64,000 nucleotides of DNA, taken from assembly GCF_900636965.1 (NCBI RefSeq), contig NZ_LR134331.1, positions 682,001-746,000 on the forward strand, given 5' to 3'. The DNA comes from Lacticaseibacillus rhamnosus (lineage in GTDB: Bacteria; Bacillota; Bacilli; Lactobacillales; Lactobacillaceae). Below the pieces are notes generated by a model, which saw nothing but the letters and a program-made list of their open reading frames with translations, was not told where the DNA came from and ran no database searches. Positions 32,043 through 40,413 of this stretch are shown one piece after another; position 1 is the stretch's first letter; each line of letters starts with the position of its first letter. The translations under genes and the position numbers were made by a program.

Positions 32043-32405
32043 GTGAAAAAATTTGGCTCAAAACGTGAATTGATAGGCTTGGTCATTGTCTTAGTACTGG
32101 CAGCGGCGGGGTTTGCATTTTTCGCGTGGTACACGATGCGGCCGGCTGATACGATCGGGACAATTGCGACAATTAGTTTTGGCATTGTATTATCCGCCTT
32201 GATTGGTATCGTCTTATTGTTAGATGCTGCAGCCAGGACTCGGTGGCGACGTTTCTGGATTGATCTTTTGTTCGCCGGGTTAATGCTGGCGCTGATTGAT
32301 TATTACTTCCTGGATGTCACCGCGCCGTGGCAGATGCTGGTGACGGGTGCTGGCCTGGCCGTGGTACTGGTTGCACTCTTAGCTATTCGAAAGATCGATG
32401 AATAG
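32043..32405 (+). CDS. Small membrane protein of unknown function
   Basis: 120 residues from GTG 32043, 6 nt after AAGGAGG; an in-frame start at 32013 precedes the ribosome site and is rejected. Four predicted helices (about 10-30, 38-60, 68-85, 92-112) with short polar loops and a KKFGSKREL N terminus. No family recognised. It is followed by a terminator shared with the convergent gene. Confidence 0.7.
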   Translation: MKKFGSKRELIGLVIVLVLAAAGFAFFAWYTMRPADTIGTIATISFGIVLSALIGIVLLLDAAARTRWRRFWIDLLFAGLMLALIDYYFLDVTAPWQMLVTGAGLAVVLVALLAIRKIDE

Positions 32406-32422
32406 TGTTAATGACGACTAGC

Positions 32423-32461
32423 AAAAAAGCTCTCCGAAAAATTTATTCGGGGAGCTTTTTT
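32423..32461. terminator. Bidirectional terminator
   Basis: AAAAAAGCTC.CCGAA / TTCGG.GAGCTTTTTT between convergent genes. Confidence 0.88.
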
Positions 32462-32478
32462 GCTTTTACGTATGCGTG

Positions 32479-32958
32479 CTAGTTCATACGCTGGACGGTT
32501 ACAGGAACCGTTTTTGGCAGTACTTTTGACAGTTCGGTTAACAGGTTTTGAAGACTGGCCTGAAATGTCAGGCGGACCATCCGGCGTTTGCTAAGGGCAA
32601 ATACGGCAACAACCCATTCCTGGCCATTTGGAAGGCTTACCGGTGTCAAGGTGATACTGGACATGTGCGTGTATGGAATCACGCGCGCCAGTAAACCGTT
32701 GGCGATCAGGCGAGTAGGGGCCAGTCCGCCAGTCCCTGCCATAATGGATAGCACCAAAAAGATCGAGATGAAAATAATATACGGCATGTTGTTGACTCGG
32801 GTTGTCATAAACCAAAAGCCAAGCAGCACGGCCCAGATAAGCTGAGATACTGCATATCGGGAAGTAAATTGGATCTTACTTTGCCAAAAAAGATAGTAGC
32901 CAGCTAGGCCAATTAAAACGATGTCCAGTCCGATCAATAACACATTAAAACTATTCAT
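32479..32958 (-). CDS. Membrane protein, DUF-type, coupled to AI-2E-family gene
   Basis: 159 residues from ATG 32958; the AAGGAG used for it lies within the end of the upstream gene, and the two genes overlap by 8 bp (ATGAATAG), so translation is coupled. Three helices in the first 80 residues, then a soluble C-terminal part (about 90-159) with IPYTHMSSITLTPV and RMVRLTFQASLQNLLTELSKVLP, resembling a PH-like or DUF5673-type fold; that resemblance is weak. Function unknown. Confidence 0.75.
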   Translation of the reverse strand: MNSFNVLLIGLDIVLIGLAGYYLFWQSKIQFTSRYAVSQLIWAVLLGFWFMTTRVNNMPYIIFISIFLVLSIMAGTGGLAPTRLIANGLLARVIPYTHMSSITLTPVSLPNGQEWVVAVFALSKRRMVRLTFQASLQNLLTELSKVLPKTVPVTVQRMN

Positions 32959-34117
32959 GAGGTACTCCTTTTTGGTCAACTTCATCTGTGGGGTGATCTG
33001 ATTCGTACAAACCAGAAACCTGCTGATACCAGCTAAAGAATCGCGTGACGACAATTTTCAAAACGGCAAAGCCAGGGATGCCGAGAATGACCCCGACCAA
33101 GCCAAAGAGATTGCCGGCTGTGAGCAGGACAACCACAATGGTAATGGGATGAAGTTCAAGTTTGCTGCCCATAACCAGCGGCGAAATCAATTGCGTTTCG
33201 ATCAACCATTCAATAAAGAAGACGACAATCACGGCGAGAATCATGCGTGGAGAAGTTAACGCGCCCATGATTAGCGGTGGGATCATCGCAAGGGCCGAGC
33301 CGAAATAAGGGATCAGATTCAACGGGCAAGCCAACAAGCCGAAAATCAAACCGTAACGCAATCCGATAACCGAATAGCCGATCATGAACATCACCGCAAC
33401 GCATAATGCGACCGTGATCTGGCCTTGCACGTATGAACCGACTTTTTCATTCATTTCATGGAGCATTTGCTTAACCGAGCGGCGCAGTTTCGTTGGTACA
33501 ATCTGCAAGATCATCGGCGTGAACTTATCGCCATCTTTTAGCATAAAGAAGAGGATGATGGGCGCAGTGGAAATTGTGACGACCACATTGCCGACAATGC
33601 CAATCAGATTCTGCAGCTGTGAAATGGTGCCAGTCACAAAGGCACCTTGTTTACCCGTGAAGAAAGTCTGGACTTCATTGGCAATTTCGTTGAGATCATG
33701 TTGCGACAGGATGTTCTGTTTGTCATTTAAATCATCTAACCATTTGCCGATTTCGGTAAATATTTGCGGAGCGGAATCAACGATACTGGTGATTTGATTG
33801 CTGACAGCAGGAATAAACCGTAATAAGCCCCAGACCAGCAGGCTAATCAATACAATGAACAGCAATCCGATTGCCAAGCCCCGATGCAACCCGGCTTTTT
33901 CAAGGCGGTTGATAATCGGAACGGTGAGATAGAAGAGAATGCCGGCAAAAATAAATGGCGGCGCAATAATCCCTAGAAAATCAACGACTGGTTGAAAGAC
34001 CCAAGCAATTTTGGTAAAGACAAAAATGACTAGCAGGGCCAAAAGCAAATCAACTAGCAGAATCATGAACTTACTATTAACAAAGCGGCGATAGAGCCAC
34101 GAGTCGGTACGTTTCAA
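32951..34117 (-). CDS. AI-2E family transporter
   Basis: 388 residues from TTG 34117, 7 nt after GAGGAGG; upstream in-frame codons to 34222 have no ribosome site. About seven to eight helices and the family pattern: IAPPFIFAGILFYLTVPIINRLEK, VVVTISTAPIILFFMLKDGDKF, GLRYGLIFGLLACPLNLIPYFGSALAMIPP, VVFFIEWLIETQLISPLVMGSKLELHPITI. Named for TqsA (autoinducer-2 export), but most members have other or unknown cargo, including Na+/H+ exchange. It is divergent from the small membrane protein at 34563. Confidence 0.87.
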   Translation of the reverse strand: MKRTDSWLYRRFVNSKFMILLVDLLLALLVIFVFTKIAWVFQPVVDFLGIIAPPFIFAGILFYLTVPIINRLEKAGLHRGLAIGLLFIVLISLLVWGLLRFIPAVSNQITSIVDSAPQIFTEIGKWLDDLNDKQNILSQHDLNEIANEVQTFFTGKQGAFVTGTISQLQNLIGIVGNVVVTISTAPIILFFMLKDGDKFTPMILQIVPTKLRRSVKQMLHEMNEKVGSYVQGQITVALCVAVMFMIGYSVIGLRYGLIFGLLACPLNLIPYFGSALAMIPPLIMGALTSPRMILAVIVVFFIEWLIETQLISPLVMGSKLELHPITIVVVLLTAGNLFGLVGVILGIPGFAVLKIVVTRFFSWYQQVSGLYESDHPTDEVDQKGVPHE

Positions 34118-34376
34118 AGGCGATCCTCCTCTAATAACGGTAAAGGTTATATTCCGGTCACAGCACGCCAAAGCGGTCAGACAGTCACAAAAGCCCTTAC
34201 AAAACAAACGTAGGGCTGGCAAGTTAACCTTGTCAGTAACCGACAGCTGAAGTCGTCACTTTAGCGCTGATTTTAAGCACAAAAATCAAGTACACCTTGT
34301 ATAACAATGATACTCGACTGAGTAGCATTTTTCGAGGATGGGTTCCGTGAAATGTCAAGAACGTGTAATTGCAGTC

Positions 34377-34393
34377 GTTACATAAAATTTACA
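34377..34393 (-). promoter_or_regulatory. WalR (YycF)-type box
   Basis: GTTACA-TAAAA-TTTACA is the reverse complement of TGTAAA-N5-TGTAAC, a full match to the WalR consensus TGTWAH-N5-TGTWAH. It is about 80 bp upstream of the -35 at 34472. WalR governs cell-wall genes in Firmicutes. Confidence 0.4.
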
Positions 34394-34471
34394 AAAACAC
34401 GCTGAAATCGTTACAAATATTATAAAAGCCTAAACAAAGGCGCTTAATGTAAATTTTACATATACAAAAGC

Positions 34472-34499
34472 TTTACAAATCAAAAAAATCAGGTATGAT
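34472..34499 (+). promoter_or_regulatory. Promoter of the 64-residue membrane protein gene
   Basis: TTTACA (34472-34477), 16 bp, TATGAT (34494-34499). Confidence 0.55.
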
Positions 34500-34562
34500 A
34501 AAGTCACAACCAAAACGGTGAGTCAATGTCGGTTCATCCGATACGGAGAGGAGTGACCCCAT

Positions 34563-34757
34563 ATGAGCATACTTCGGGGCGCTAAATGGACATTAATAAC
34601 TCTGACCCTGGTCGCAACTTTGCTATTGTTTAGTAACTATGCGACGGCCGGCATCTTGTTGATGGCTCTAGATATTTTCTTAAGCTTCTTCTATGCAGTC
34701 ATCAAGAGCAGATGTGATCGGCGTCAGATGCATAAGATGCCATTATTGCATAACTAA
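34563..34757 (+). CDS. Small two-helix membrane protein
   Basis: 64 residues; GGAGAGGAG precedes ATG 34563. Two membrane helices (about 9-27 and 29-48), basic C terminus KSRCDRRQMHKM. No family recognised. It has its own promoter, a possible WalR box and a terminator, and coding appearance is good despite the size. Confidence 0.68.
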   Translation: MSILRGAKWTLITLTLVATLLLFSNYATAGILLMALDIFLSFFYAVIKSRCDRRQMHKMPLLHN

Positions 34758-34767
34758 TTGATGAAAC

Positions 34768-34798
34768 AATCCACAGCCATGACGACTGTGGATTTTTT
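34768..34798 (+). terminator. Terminator after the small membrane protein gene
   Basis: AATCCACAG / CTGTGGATT followed by T6; a palindromic repeat begins right after the T-run. Confidence 0.87.
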
Positions 34799-34919
34799 GT
34801 GAGCGCGAGCCGGCGCGGTTAGAAGTCGGAGTGTAAGTGGCCTTAAGCGTGATGGCCAAGACCGGGCCATTGCGCTTAAGGTCCTTACACGCAGACTTCT
34901 GCGCCGGGGAGCGCGTTAT
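34799..34919 (+). repeat. Long palindromic repeat, copy K (forward)
   Basis: A textbook copy: AGAAGTC.GGAGTGTAAG / CTTACACGCAGACTTCT and CCTTAAGCG / CGCTTAAGG arms around GGCCAAGACCGGGCC; it starts GTGAGCGCGAGCCGGCGC at the terminator T6. Confidence 0.93.
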
Positions 34920-35089
34920 AGAAAGCAGGATAAAACCATCGAATTGCCCACCCAAGCATGCTTTGTCCTTGCATTGGGGAGCGGCGCGGTCCATACGCAA
35001 ATAAAAAGCGTTAATGGCCTTAATATTGAGGCAAAAAGATATTTTGTTGCGCCTAACGACAGTTTTTTCAAATGAAACAGCAAAAACAA

Positions 35090-35118
35090 TTGCAAACGTC
35101 CGTTCGTATTGGTATGCT
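35090..35118 (+). promoter_or_regulatory. lexA promoter
   Basis: TTGCAA (35090-35095), 17 bp, TATGCT (35113-35118). The SOS box fills the spacer. Confidence 0.75.
35093..35106. promoter_or_regulatory. LexA (SOS) box, autoregulatory
   Basis: CAAAC-GTCC-GTTCG matches the Gram-positive box CGAAC-N4-GTTCG with one mismatch and overlaps the -35 and spacer, so LexA binding would block its own promoter. Confidence 0.75.
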
Positions 35119-35151
35119 GAGTGTAACAAAAGAGAACGAGGCGGTGAGCGG

Positions 35152-35778
35152 ATGCCAACACAAGCAAGTCAGAAACGTTGGAAACAGATTTTACAAACAA
35201 TCTATGAAGCGATCGAGGATCATGGGTACCCGCCCACGGTTCGCGAAATCGGTAAATCGGTCGGACTCAGCTCTTCCAGTACGGTCGCGGCTTACTTGGA
35301 GAAGTTGCTGGCGGCTGGCTTGATTGCCAAAGATCCGTCTAAACCGCGGACTATTGAAGTCACGACAGCAGGGCTTGATTTTATTGGGGTTCAGGCACAA
35401 GGAATCCCTATTGTCGGAACGGTTGCTGCAGGGGTTCCCATTACGGCGATTGAAAATATTGATGATTATTTTCCTGTCCCTGACGATCTTCCGTATTCCG
35501 CCGATGAATTGTTTATGCTTCGGGTCCAAGGCAGTTCGATGATTAAGATCGGCATTTTAGACGGCGATCAGATTATTGTCAAGAAACAAAATGATGCCGA
35601 AAATGGCCAGATTGTCGTTGCGATGACCGAAGAGGATGAGGCAACGGTTAAACGCTTTTACAAAGAAAAGCATGGCGTTCGTCTGCATCCGGAAAATGAT
35701 GATATGGATGATATGTACTTCCCAAGTGTCACGATTCTCGGAATTGTCGTTAGTTTATATCGGCCGGCGCTTGTGTAA
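35152..35778 (+). CDS. lexA: LexA repressor
   Basis: 208 residues from ATG 35152 (MPTQASQKRW); GAGGCGGTGAG is the ribosome site, and the frame open further upstream would run through the promoter. Winged-helix DNA-binding domain (about 1-70: YPPTVREIGKSVGLSSSSTV) and S24 autoprotease domain with cleavage site Ala93-Gly94 (TVAAGVP), nucleophile Ser129 (GSSM) and general base Lys167 (TVKRF). It represses DNA-damage genes until RecA filaments trigger self-cleavage. An SOS box in its own promoter indicates autoregulation. Confidence 0.96.
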   Translation: MPTQASQKRWKQILQTIYEAIEDHGYPPTVREIGKSVGLSSSSTVAAYLEKLLAAGLIAKDPSKPRTIEVTTAGLDFIGVQAQGIPIVGTVAAGVPITAIENIDDYFPVPDDLPYSADELFMLRVQGSSMIKIGILDGDQIIVKKQNDAENGQIVVAMTEEDEATVKRFYKEKHGVRLHPENDDMDDMYFPSVTILGIVVSLYRPALV

Positions 35779-35813
35779 TCAGCTCATAATTCAGTAGGAC
35801 GAATCGCCCTCAC

Positions 35814-35869
35814 ATCAAAAAGACATTTACCAGCTACTTTATCGAAGTGGTGGTAAATGTCTTTTTGAT
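35814..35869. terminator. Bidirectional terminator after lexA
   Basis: ATCAAAAAGACATTTACCA and its perfect complement flank a short loop; it serves lexA and the convergent lipoprotein gene. Confidence 0.88.
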
Positions 35870-35898
35870 TATGTACCCTGATGTCAACGTTGCAAATA

Positions 35899-36372
35899 TC
35901 AAGGTTGGGCGAGGCGATCAAGGTCGTCTTGCGGTACCTTTTTGTAAACAGGTCCATTTGGAAGTTGCTTGAGTTGACCTTTTTTGGTGAGTTGGAATTG
36001 CAAAGTAGAACTGGCCGCTTGTGGTTGCGCTTTACCCGTGAAGGTGAAAACTCGACTTTTTAATGTAAGCTGAGCGGCAAAAATTCCCTGATCGGTACTT
36101 TCAAAAACGCCGCCTTGGTTGGCTAAGGTTTCAAGATAGTAGCCGCTGGTTGAGGACGTGACCCGGATGGCCTTTTTGCGATTATCGACTTGGACGAACG
36201 CGTGGCCGACAAGTGTACTTAAAGTGGCTTTGGGAACGGTCTTTTTAGTGGGCTTGACGTGGCTGGTGACGGTGCTGGCCGCTGGCTGTTTGGATGTAGA
36301 CTTGCTTGCCGGGGTTGTGGAAGAGCAGCCGCTTAGCAAGATTAAGATGGTAAGAAATATCAGCTTTTTCAT
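35899..36372 (-). CDS. Putative lipoprotein of unknown function
   Basis: 157 residues, ATG 36372. Signal peptide with lipobox LLSGC (Cys16), then a Ser/Thr/Lys-rich linker to about residue 50 and a small beta-rich domain (LVGHAFVQVDNRKKAIRVTSS, YYLETLANQGGVF, SRVFTFTGKAQPQA). It would be anchored on the outer membrane face. No family recognised. It is 10 bp downstream of the AEC transporter gene and probably co-transcribed. Confidence 0.75.
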   Translation of the reverse strand: MKKLIFLTILILLSGCSSTTPASKSTSKQPAASTVTSHVKPTKKTVPKATLSTLVGHAFVQVDNRKKAIRVTSSTSGYYLETLANQGGVFESTDQGIFAAQLTLKSRVFTFTGKAQPQAASSTLQFQLTKKGQLKQLPNGPVYKKVPQDDLDRLAQP

Positions 36373-36382
36373 TTCCGAGCTC

Positions 36383-37330
36383 CTAGTGAATAAATTGGAT
36401 GCAGGTCATAACGATAGGAATCACGATCATTGATAGCAAGGTGGTTTCTGTGACCATGATGGCAGCATAATCAGCATCGGCGTCATAGAGTTTGGCCACA
36501 ACCGGTGCATTGGTCATGACCGGCATGCAGGACTGGAGAATAAAGATTTGTTTCATCAAGGTCGGAACCGGAGCAAAAGCAACCAATGCGGTCATGAGTA
36601 GCGGCGCAAAAAGAAAGCGGCCACTAAAGATACCCCAGGCTTCCTTGCTGAGCCGCAACTGCCGCCAGCCAGCCGTATGCAACGCAATACCGATAAAAAA
36701 CATGGATCCAGGTACCGTTAAGTCACCAACATATGTCAGATCCGCCATTAGAAACTCCGGGAGCTTGATGTTCAATAAGACGAGCACAATCCCGAACATG
36801 AAGCCTAATAACGGAGGTGAGAAAACCTTGCCGAGCGCCTTTTTTAAATCAAAGCGTGCCGGTTTGGGCCCATCACCTTGGATAAGATAAACCCCGATTG
36901 TCCAGAAAATAGTGGTATTGGCCATGTAATAAACGAGGACGTAAGGAAGGCTGCGAGGACCAAACAGTGCCAAATTCACCGGTAAACCAATAAAAACCGT
37001 GTTGGAGTTGAAGAACATGGATTTAAAGGTGCCTTTTCGTGACTTCGGTACTTTCAACAAGTAACAAACCAGAAATGACAAGGCGAAAAGGATCATCATG
37101 GATAACACCGGGAAGAACAAATCCGGTAGCAAGCGCAAAAGCATACCCGCAGTGAACTTCGACGAGATGGTGACGATCATGTAAGCAGGCAATGCGACTT
37201 GGGTCACCACCTTGGCGATGACCTTGCTAGAGTGGCTGTTAAACCAGCCGCGCGCCGTTAGAAAGTAGCCGATGATGATGAGAATAAGAATTTCGAAAAC
37301 GCCAAAAACGCTTGAGATAAATGCTGTCAA
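36383..37330 (-). CDS. AEC-family (auxin efflux carrier type) transporter
   Basis: 315 residues from TTG 37330 after AAGGAAGTGG. About ten helices; characteristic N-terminal ILILIIIGYFLTARGWFN and SSKVIAKVVTQVALPAYMIVTI, GTFKSMFFNSNTVFIGLPVNLALFGPRSLPYVLVYYMANT, and a C-terminal FILQSCMPVMTNAPVVAKLYDADADYAA. It is homologous to the malate-locus permease at 44447. AEC members in lactic bacteria carry malate or other carboxylates; the substrate of this one is unknown. Confidence 0.88.
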   Translation of the reverse strand: MTAFISSVFGVFEILILIIIGYFLTARGWFNSHSSKVIAKVVTQVALPAYMIVTISSKFTAGMLLRLLPDLFFPVLSMMILFALSFLVCYLLKVPKSRKGTFKSMFFNSNTVFIGLPVNLALFGPRSLPYVLVYYMANTTIFWTIGVYLIQGDGPKPARFDLKKALGKVFSPPLLGFMFGIVLVLLNIKLPEFLMADLTYVGDLTVPGSMFFIGIALHTAGWRQLRLSKEAWGIFSGRFLFAPLLMTALVAFAPVPTLMKQIFILQSCMPVMTNAPVVAKLYDADADYAAIMVTETTLLSMIVIPIVMTCIQFIH

Positions 37331-37351
37331 ATACCGCCACTTCCTTATAAA

Positions 37352-37969
37352 TTATTTTGGTCGCCGCAATGTAAACGTTCGTCCCAATTCGGCGTAGTTA
37401 GGACCGGCAAGCCGGGCAATGGGGGCCAAGGCAGTTGGATTCACATGCAGTGTCGGTAAATCAAGCACGGCTTCTGCAAAATGAAATTGACGGATTTCTA
37501 GAATAAAGAGATCCGTCATGATGATTCCCGCCGCATTACGAATGGGGACATATTGGTAAAGACTGGTTTCAAAGCGAATGCGAGCAGCTTGTAAACCCGG
37601 CACCTGAATCTCCGTGCTCGGAATCAATGGTAAATCAATCAGCGTTAATTCACTTTGATCAGGAGCCAGTCTTGCTGCGGTTTGATTCATCGCCTTGGTA
37701 AGATCAGTGCTAACCATGTGCACAACCGCTTCATGGCGAGCAAGGAGGTTGGCCGCAGTATCTTTTGGCGCTTGGCGTTCGCGCAAAATCGCAACCGATA
37801 ACAACGGCAACTGATTGGAAATCCCGGTTGTAAACGAAAATGGTGCTAGATTAATGAGACCTGCTGTATTCTGGGTGGTAATCCAAGCGATTGGCCGTGG
37901 GATGATGCTGCCGGACAAAAGCTTGTATTGTTCATGCGGTGAAAGTTCGCTGGCAGATAGGTTAATCAT
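37352..37969 (-). CDS. Flavin reductase-like (FMN-binding split barrel) protein
   Basis: 205 residues from ATG 37969 with TGGAGG upstream; upstream in-frame codons lack a ribosome site. Flavin_reduct domain pattern: LLSGSIIPRPIAWITTQNTAGLINLAPFSFTTGISNQLPLLSVAI, KDTAANLLARHEAVVHMVS, ARIRFETSLYQYVPI. DIM6/NTAB group; binds FMN and reduces it or a quinone substrate. It lies 21 bp upstream of the AEC gene start and may be in the same operon. Confidence 0.85.
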   Translation of the reverse strand: MINLSASELSPHEQYKLLSGSIIPRPIAWITTQNTAGLINLAPFSFTTGISNQLPLLSVAILRERQAPKDTAANLLARHEAVVHMVSTDLTKAMNQTAARLAPDQSELTLIDLPLIPSTEIQVPGLQAARIRFETSLYQYVPIRNAAGIIMTDLFILEIRQFHFAEAVLDLPTLHVNPTALAPIARLAGPNYAELGRTFTLRRPK

Positions 37970-38202
37970 CGTAGACCTCCAGTACATAACAAATCCGATG
38001 GTGAGACCTTGCAATAGAAGCTGGTGTAGCCCAAAAGTACGTCACGACTGCAAGTGTAGCGCAGGGAACGAATGGCGTCAAAAGGACAAGCTCGTTTGGC
38101 ATTCTCAAGCACTCACTAGTTTGTTCAAAGTTGTCAGGGCACAGCGGCAGTCGAGCTTAATAGCCAAACGTAAGGCATCACCCAGTGAGACTTAGCGCGA
38201 AC

Positions 38203-38241
38203 AAAAAAGCGATGTTTGGCGATTGAGATCGCAAACATCGC
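38203..38241 (-). terminator. Terminator of the Ser-rich membrane protein gene
   Basis: GCGATGTTTG.CGAT / ATCG.CAAACATCGC; the minus strand continues with T6. Confidence 0.83.
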
Positions 38242-38267
38242 CGTATAGGCATCGGAGGACCGATTGA

Positions 38268-39227
38268 TTAATGGGGACTGGTATCAGTAGCAGAATTTGA
38301 TCCGGGATCAGTCGGAGATGGTGACTGACTGCTAGACGAACCGGCTGGCGGCTGGTTACTTTGATCGCTACCAGGCTTTTCGGAATCGTCGCCAGTCTGC
38401 GTACCCTGACCGCCAGTTTGAGCCGGATTGCTACCTGACGCGCCGCTTTGGCTATGCTGACTTTCGACACTAGGCGCGGCAGAAGATGATGGTTCAGTGG
38501 AAACAGTTGAGGAAACAGAATGACTAGTTTGGGAGTTTGTTGATGACGGTACCGAGCTGATGACTGAACTTGAAGAAACGCTTGAAGCAGTCTGCGAGGT
38601 TTTAAAATTCGCTAGACTGACAAGCTTTTTCTTAGAACGTTGTAGGGGCAAACTAGTCGTTAAATAGTGATAATTATGAGGCGTTTTACCCTTCAACGAG
38701 ATGGTATTGTTGAGCTCTTTCTTCAAGGCAGTTGTGTAGCTCAGCACGGTGCCAGATGCGTCCTTGGCTGAATATTCATCAACAGTTGATGCCTGCTTGT
38801 GCTTGTATGTCGTGGTCGTCGTGTAAGTGTAGACATTGGCGTGATCGGATACAAGCGTCAACTTACCTTTTTTCTGTTTAATACTACCGGTATCATTAAT
38901 GACTTGTGGCTGACTATGCGCGTCAATAATGAGCAGGCGGGTATAAGTCTTGGCAGTCGTTAATTTCACATAAACAGTAAGATCGTGATGAACACCGTTT
39001 TCGTCCGTGACATCGCCAGTAGCGGTATAAGTCCCGCTTTTAAAAGACTGGGTGACTGCCGAGGTGGATGATGCGCTACTGCTTGAAGAGGAAGCGACAG
39101 GTCCTTGAACCTTAGCTCCCCGAAGCACTAGCCAGATGAAGACACCGATAAACAGAATAATCGCGCCGATTCCGGCTAGTGTGAGGTAAAGCGTTCTGCG
39201 ATTCCGGCGAATACGTTCACGTCGCAT
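38268..39227 (-). CDS. Membrane-anchored, Ser-rich extracellular protein, unknown function
   Basis: 319 residues, ATG 39227. A basic N terminus (MRRERIRRNRR) and one membrane helix (about 13-36) place the rest outside. A Ser-rich spacer is followed by a beta-rich region (about 60-200: FKSGTYTATGDVTDENGVHHDLTVYVKL, DSHANVYTYTTTTTYKHK-like) and a Ser/Thr/Pro/Gln low-complexity C terminus (about 210-319) that could span or decorate the wall. No sorting signal. No family recognised; the folded part could be a small ligand or wall-binding domain. Confidence 0.72.
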   Translation of the reverse strand: MRRERIRRNRRTLYLTLAGIGAIILFIGVFIWLVLRGAKVQGPVASSSSSSASSTSAVTQSFKSGTYTATGDVTDENGVHHDLTVYVKLTTAKTYTRLLIIDAHSQPQVINDTGSIKQKKGKLTLVSDHANVYTYTTTTTYKHKQASTVDEYSAKDASGTVLSYTTALKKELNNTISLKGKTPHNYHYLTTSLPLQRSKKKLVSLANFKTSQTASSVSSSSVISSVPSSTNSQTSHSVSSTVSTEPSSSAAPSVESQHSQSGASGSNPAQTGGQGTQTGDDSEKPGSDQSNQPPAGSSSSQSPSPTDPGSNSATDTSPH

Positions 39228-39392
39228 GGATTGCCTCCTGAGATAAAATGAATTTTGTTCAAAACTGGGATAGATAAGGATGAACCAGAAGTATCACAAA
39301 TGAGCTGCCGGTATACTACGATCACATAAACCTTTGTACGTGATCGCAGTCGATAGCGGCGGCCCACTAAAATACTAATGACAGGATCATGT

Positions 39393-39965
39393 CTAATATG
39401 ACTTTTGCACAATGATGTTGCCATTAGCAAGTATCAAAGTTTCAATCGGCATATCAAAAGATTCAACTGGCCAGTCTGGTTGGTTAAACGCCATAACCGG
39501 TGGCACCAGCGTCACCGTATGGCCTGGGTAATCGGCTAAAAAACGATCATAATAGCCGCCGCCAAAGCCAATACGGAAATTGTCTGCCAGCGAAAAACCG
39601 ATCCCGGGAACAATCAAAAGATCAGGGGCCGGCTCGACTTGATCGGCATGATAAGGCGGCTCGGGAATACCGAAACGACTGGTTACCAACTGATCAAAAC
39701 CGGGGTCTGGCAGGAAAACCATTTGACGTTTAGGCATAACGCGCGGCAGGAACACAGCTTTGTTGGCAGCATGAGCAGCTGCAATGATAGGGGCAGTGGG
39801 AACTTCAAAAGGTCCGCTAACCGTGACCCCGATGCTGTCAGCTTGCTGCCACAGCGGAGTTTTCACTAATGCTGCCAATAGATTTTCCCCAGCCATCTGG
39901 GTTTCTTTGGCCGCTGTTTGTAGGCGCTTGAGCTGACGGGAGCGAAATTCGGCTTTCGTAGACAT
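39393..39965 (-). CDS. fthC: 5-formyltetrahydrofolate cyclo-ligase
   Basis: 190 residues, ATG 39965. Signature motifs: N-terminal basic RSRQLKRLQ helix, the ADSIGVTVSGPFEVPT sheet, KAVFLPRVMPKRQMVF, and the ATP/folate loop IGFGGGYYDRFLADYPG. It converts 5-formyl-THF to 5,10-methenyl-THF with ATP, salvaging an inhibitory folate. The DUF488 gene lies 7 bp upstream on the same strand, so they form an operon. Confidence 0.93.
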   Translation of the reverse strand: MSTKAEFRSRQLKRLQTAAKETQMAGENLLAALVKTPLWQQADSIGVTVSGPFEVPTAPIIAAAHAANKAVFLPRVMPKRQMVFLPDPGFDQLVTSRFGIPEPPYHADQVEPAPDLLIVPGIGFSLADNFRIGFGGGYYDRFLADYPGHTVTLVPPVMAFNQPDWPVESFDMPIETLILANGNIIVQKSY

Positions 39966-39972
39966 GACAACC

Positions 39973-40323
39973 TCACTTATTTTTTAGGAATTCGCTTAAG
40001 ACAACCGCTTGATTATGGGTTTCATCTTTAGCTCCGTATAACATGATAACCGGATCCTGTTCGTGTTCCTTTAAAGTTTTAATGAAATTTGGCAAATCCG
40101 GATTTTTTGCTAGCTCTGCCAAATAGCGTTCTTTGAATTCAGGATATTTTTCCGGATCATGACCGAACCATTTACGCAATTCCGGAGAGGGCGCAATGGT
40201 TTTGGCCCATAAATCCAATGCCGCGTTGACCTTGCTGATGCCACGTGGCCAGATTCTGTCAACAAGAACGCGAAAACCTTGGGCTTGGGGTTTTTGATAA
40301 ATCCGTTCGAGTGTTACTTTCAT
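39973..40323 (-). CDS. DUF488 family protein
   Basis: 116 residues from ATG 40323 (MKVTLERIYQKP) after GAGGTGATCG. Family motifs: FRVLVDRIWPRGISK, WAKTIAPSPELRKWFGHDPEKYPEFKERYLAEL, and VIMLYGAKDETHNQAVVL. DUF488 proteins are small cytoplasmic proteins of unknown activity, sometimes linked to stress or nucleic-acid metabolism. It is the first gene of a two-gene operon with fthC. Confidence 0.88.
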   Translation of the reverse strand: MKVTLERIYQKPQAQGFRVLVDRIWPRGISKVNAALDLWAKTIAPSPELRKWFGHDPEKYPEFKERYLAELAKNPDLPNFIKTLKEHEQDPVIMLYGAKDETHNQAVVLSEFLKNK

Positions 40324-40413
40324 ATCGATCACCTCATTTCTTATGATACCAGTCTTGGCAAGTCGTGAATGTTCTAGTCGCGATACGGTATACTAATTAA
40401 AAGAGGTGTCATC

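Larger units (their letters stand above)
34223..34562. other. Intergenic region with TTACA-rich control elements
   Basis: 340 bp without a gene. It holds a WalR-like box (34377-34393), the dyad ATGTAA-ATT-TTACAT (34447-34461) and the promoter at 34472-34499. Several other TTACA(A/T) motifs occur (34407, 34455, 34471 areas). Confidence 0.6.
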
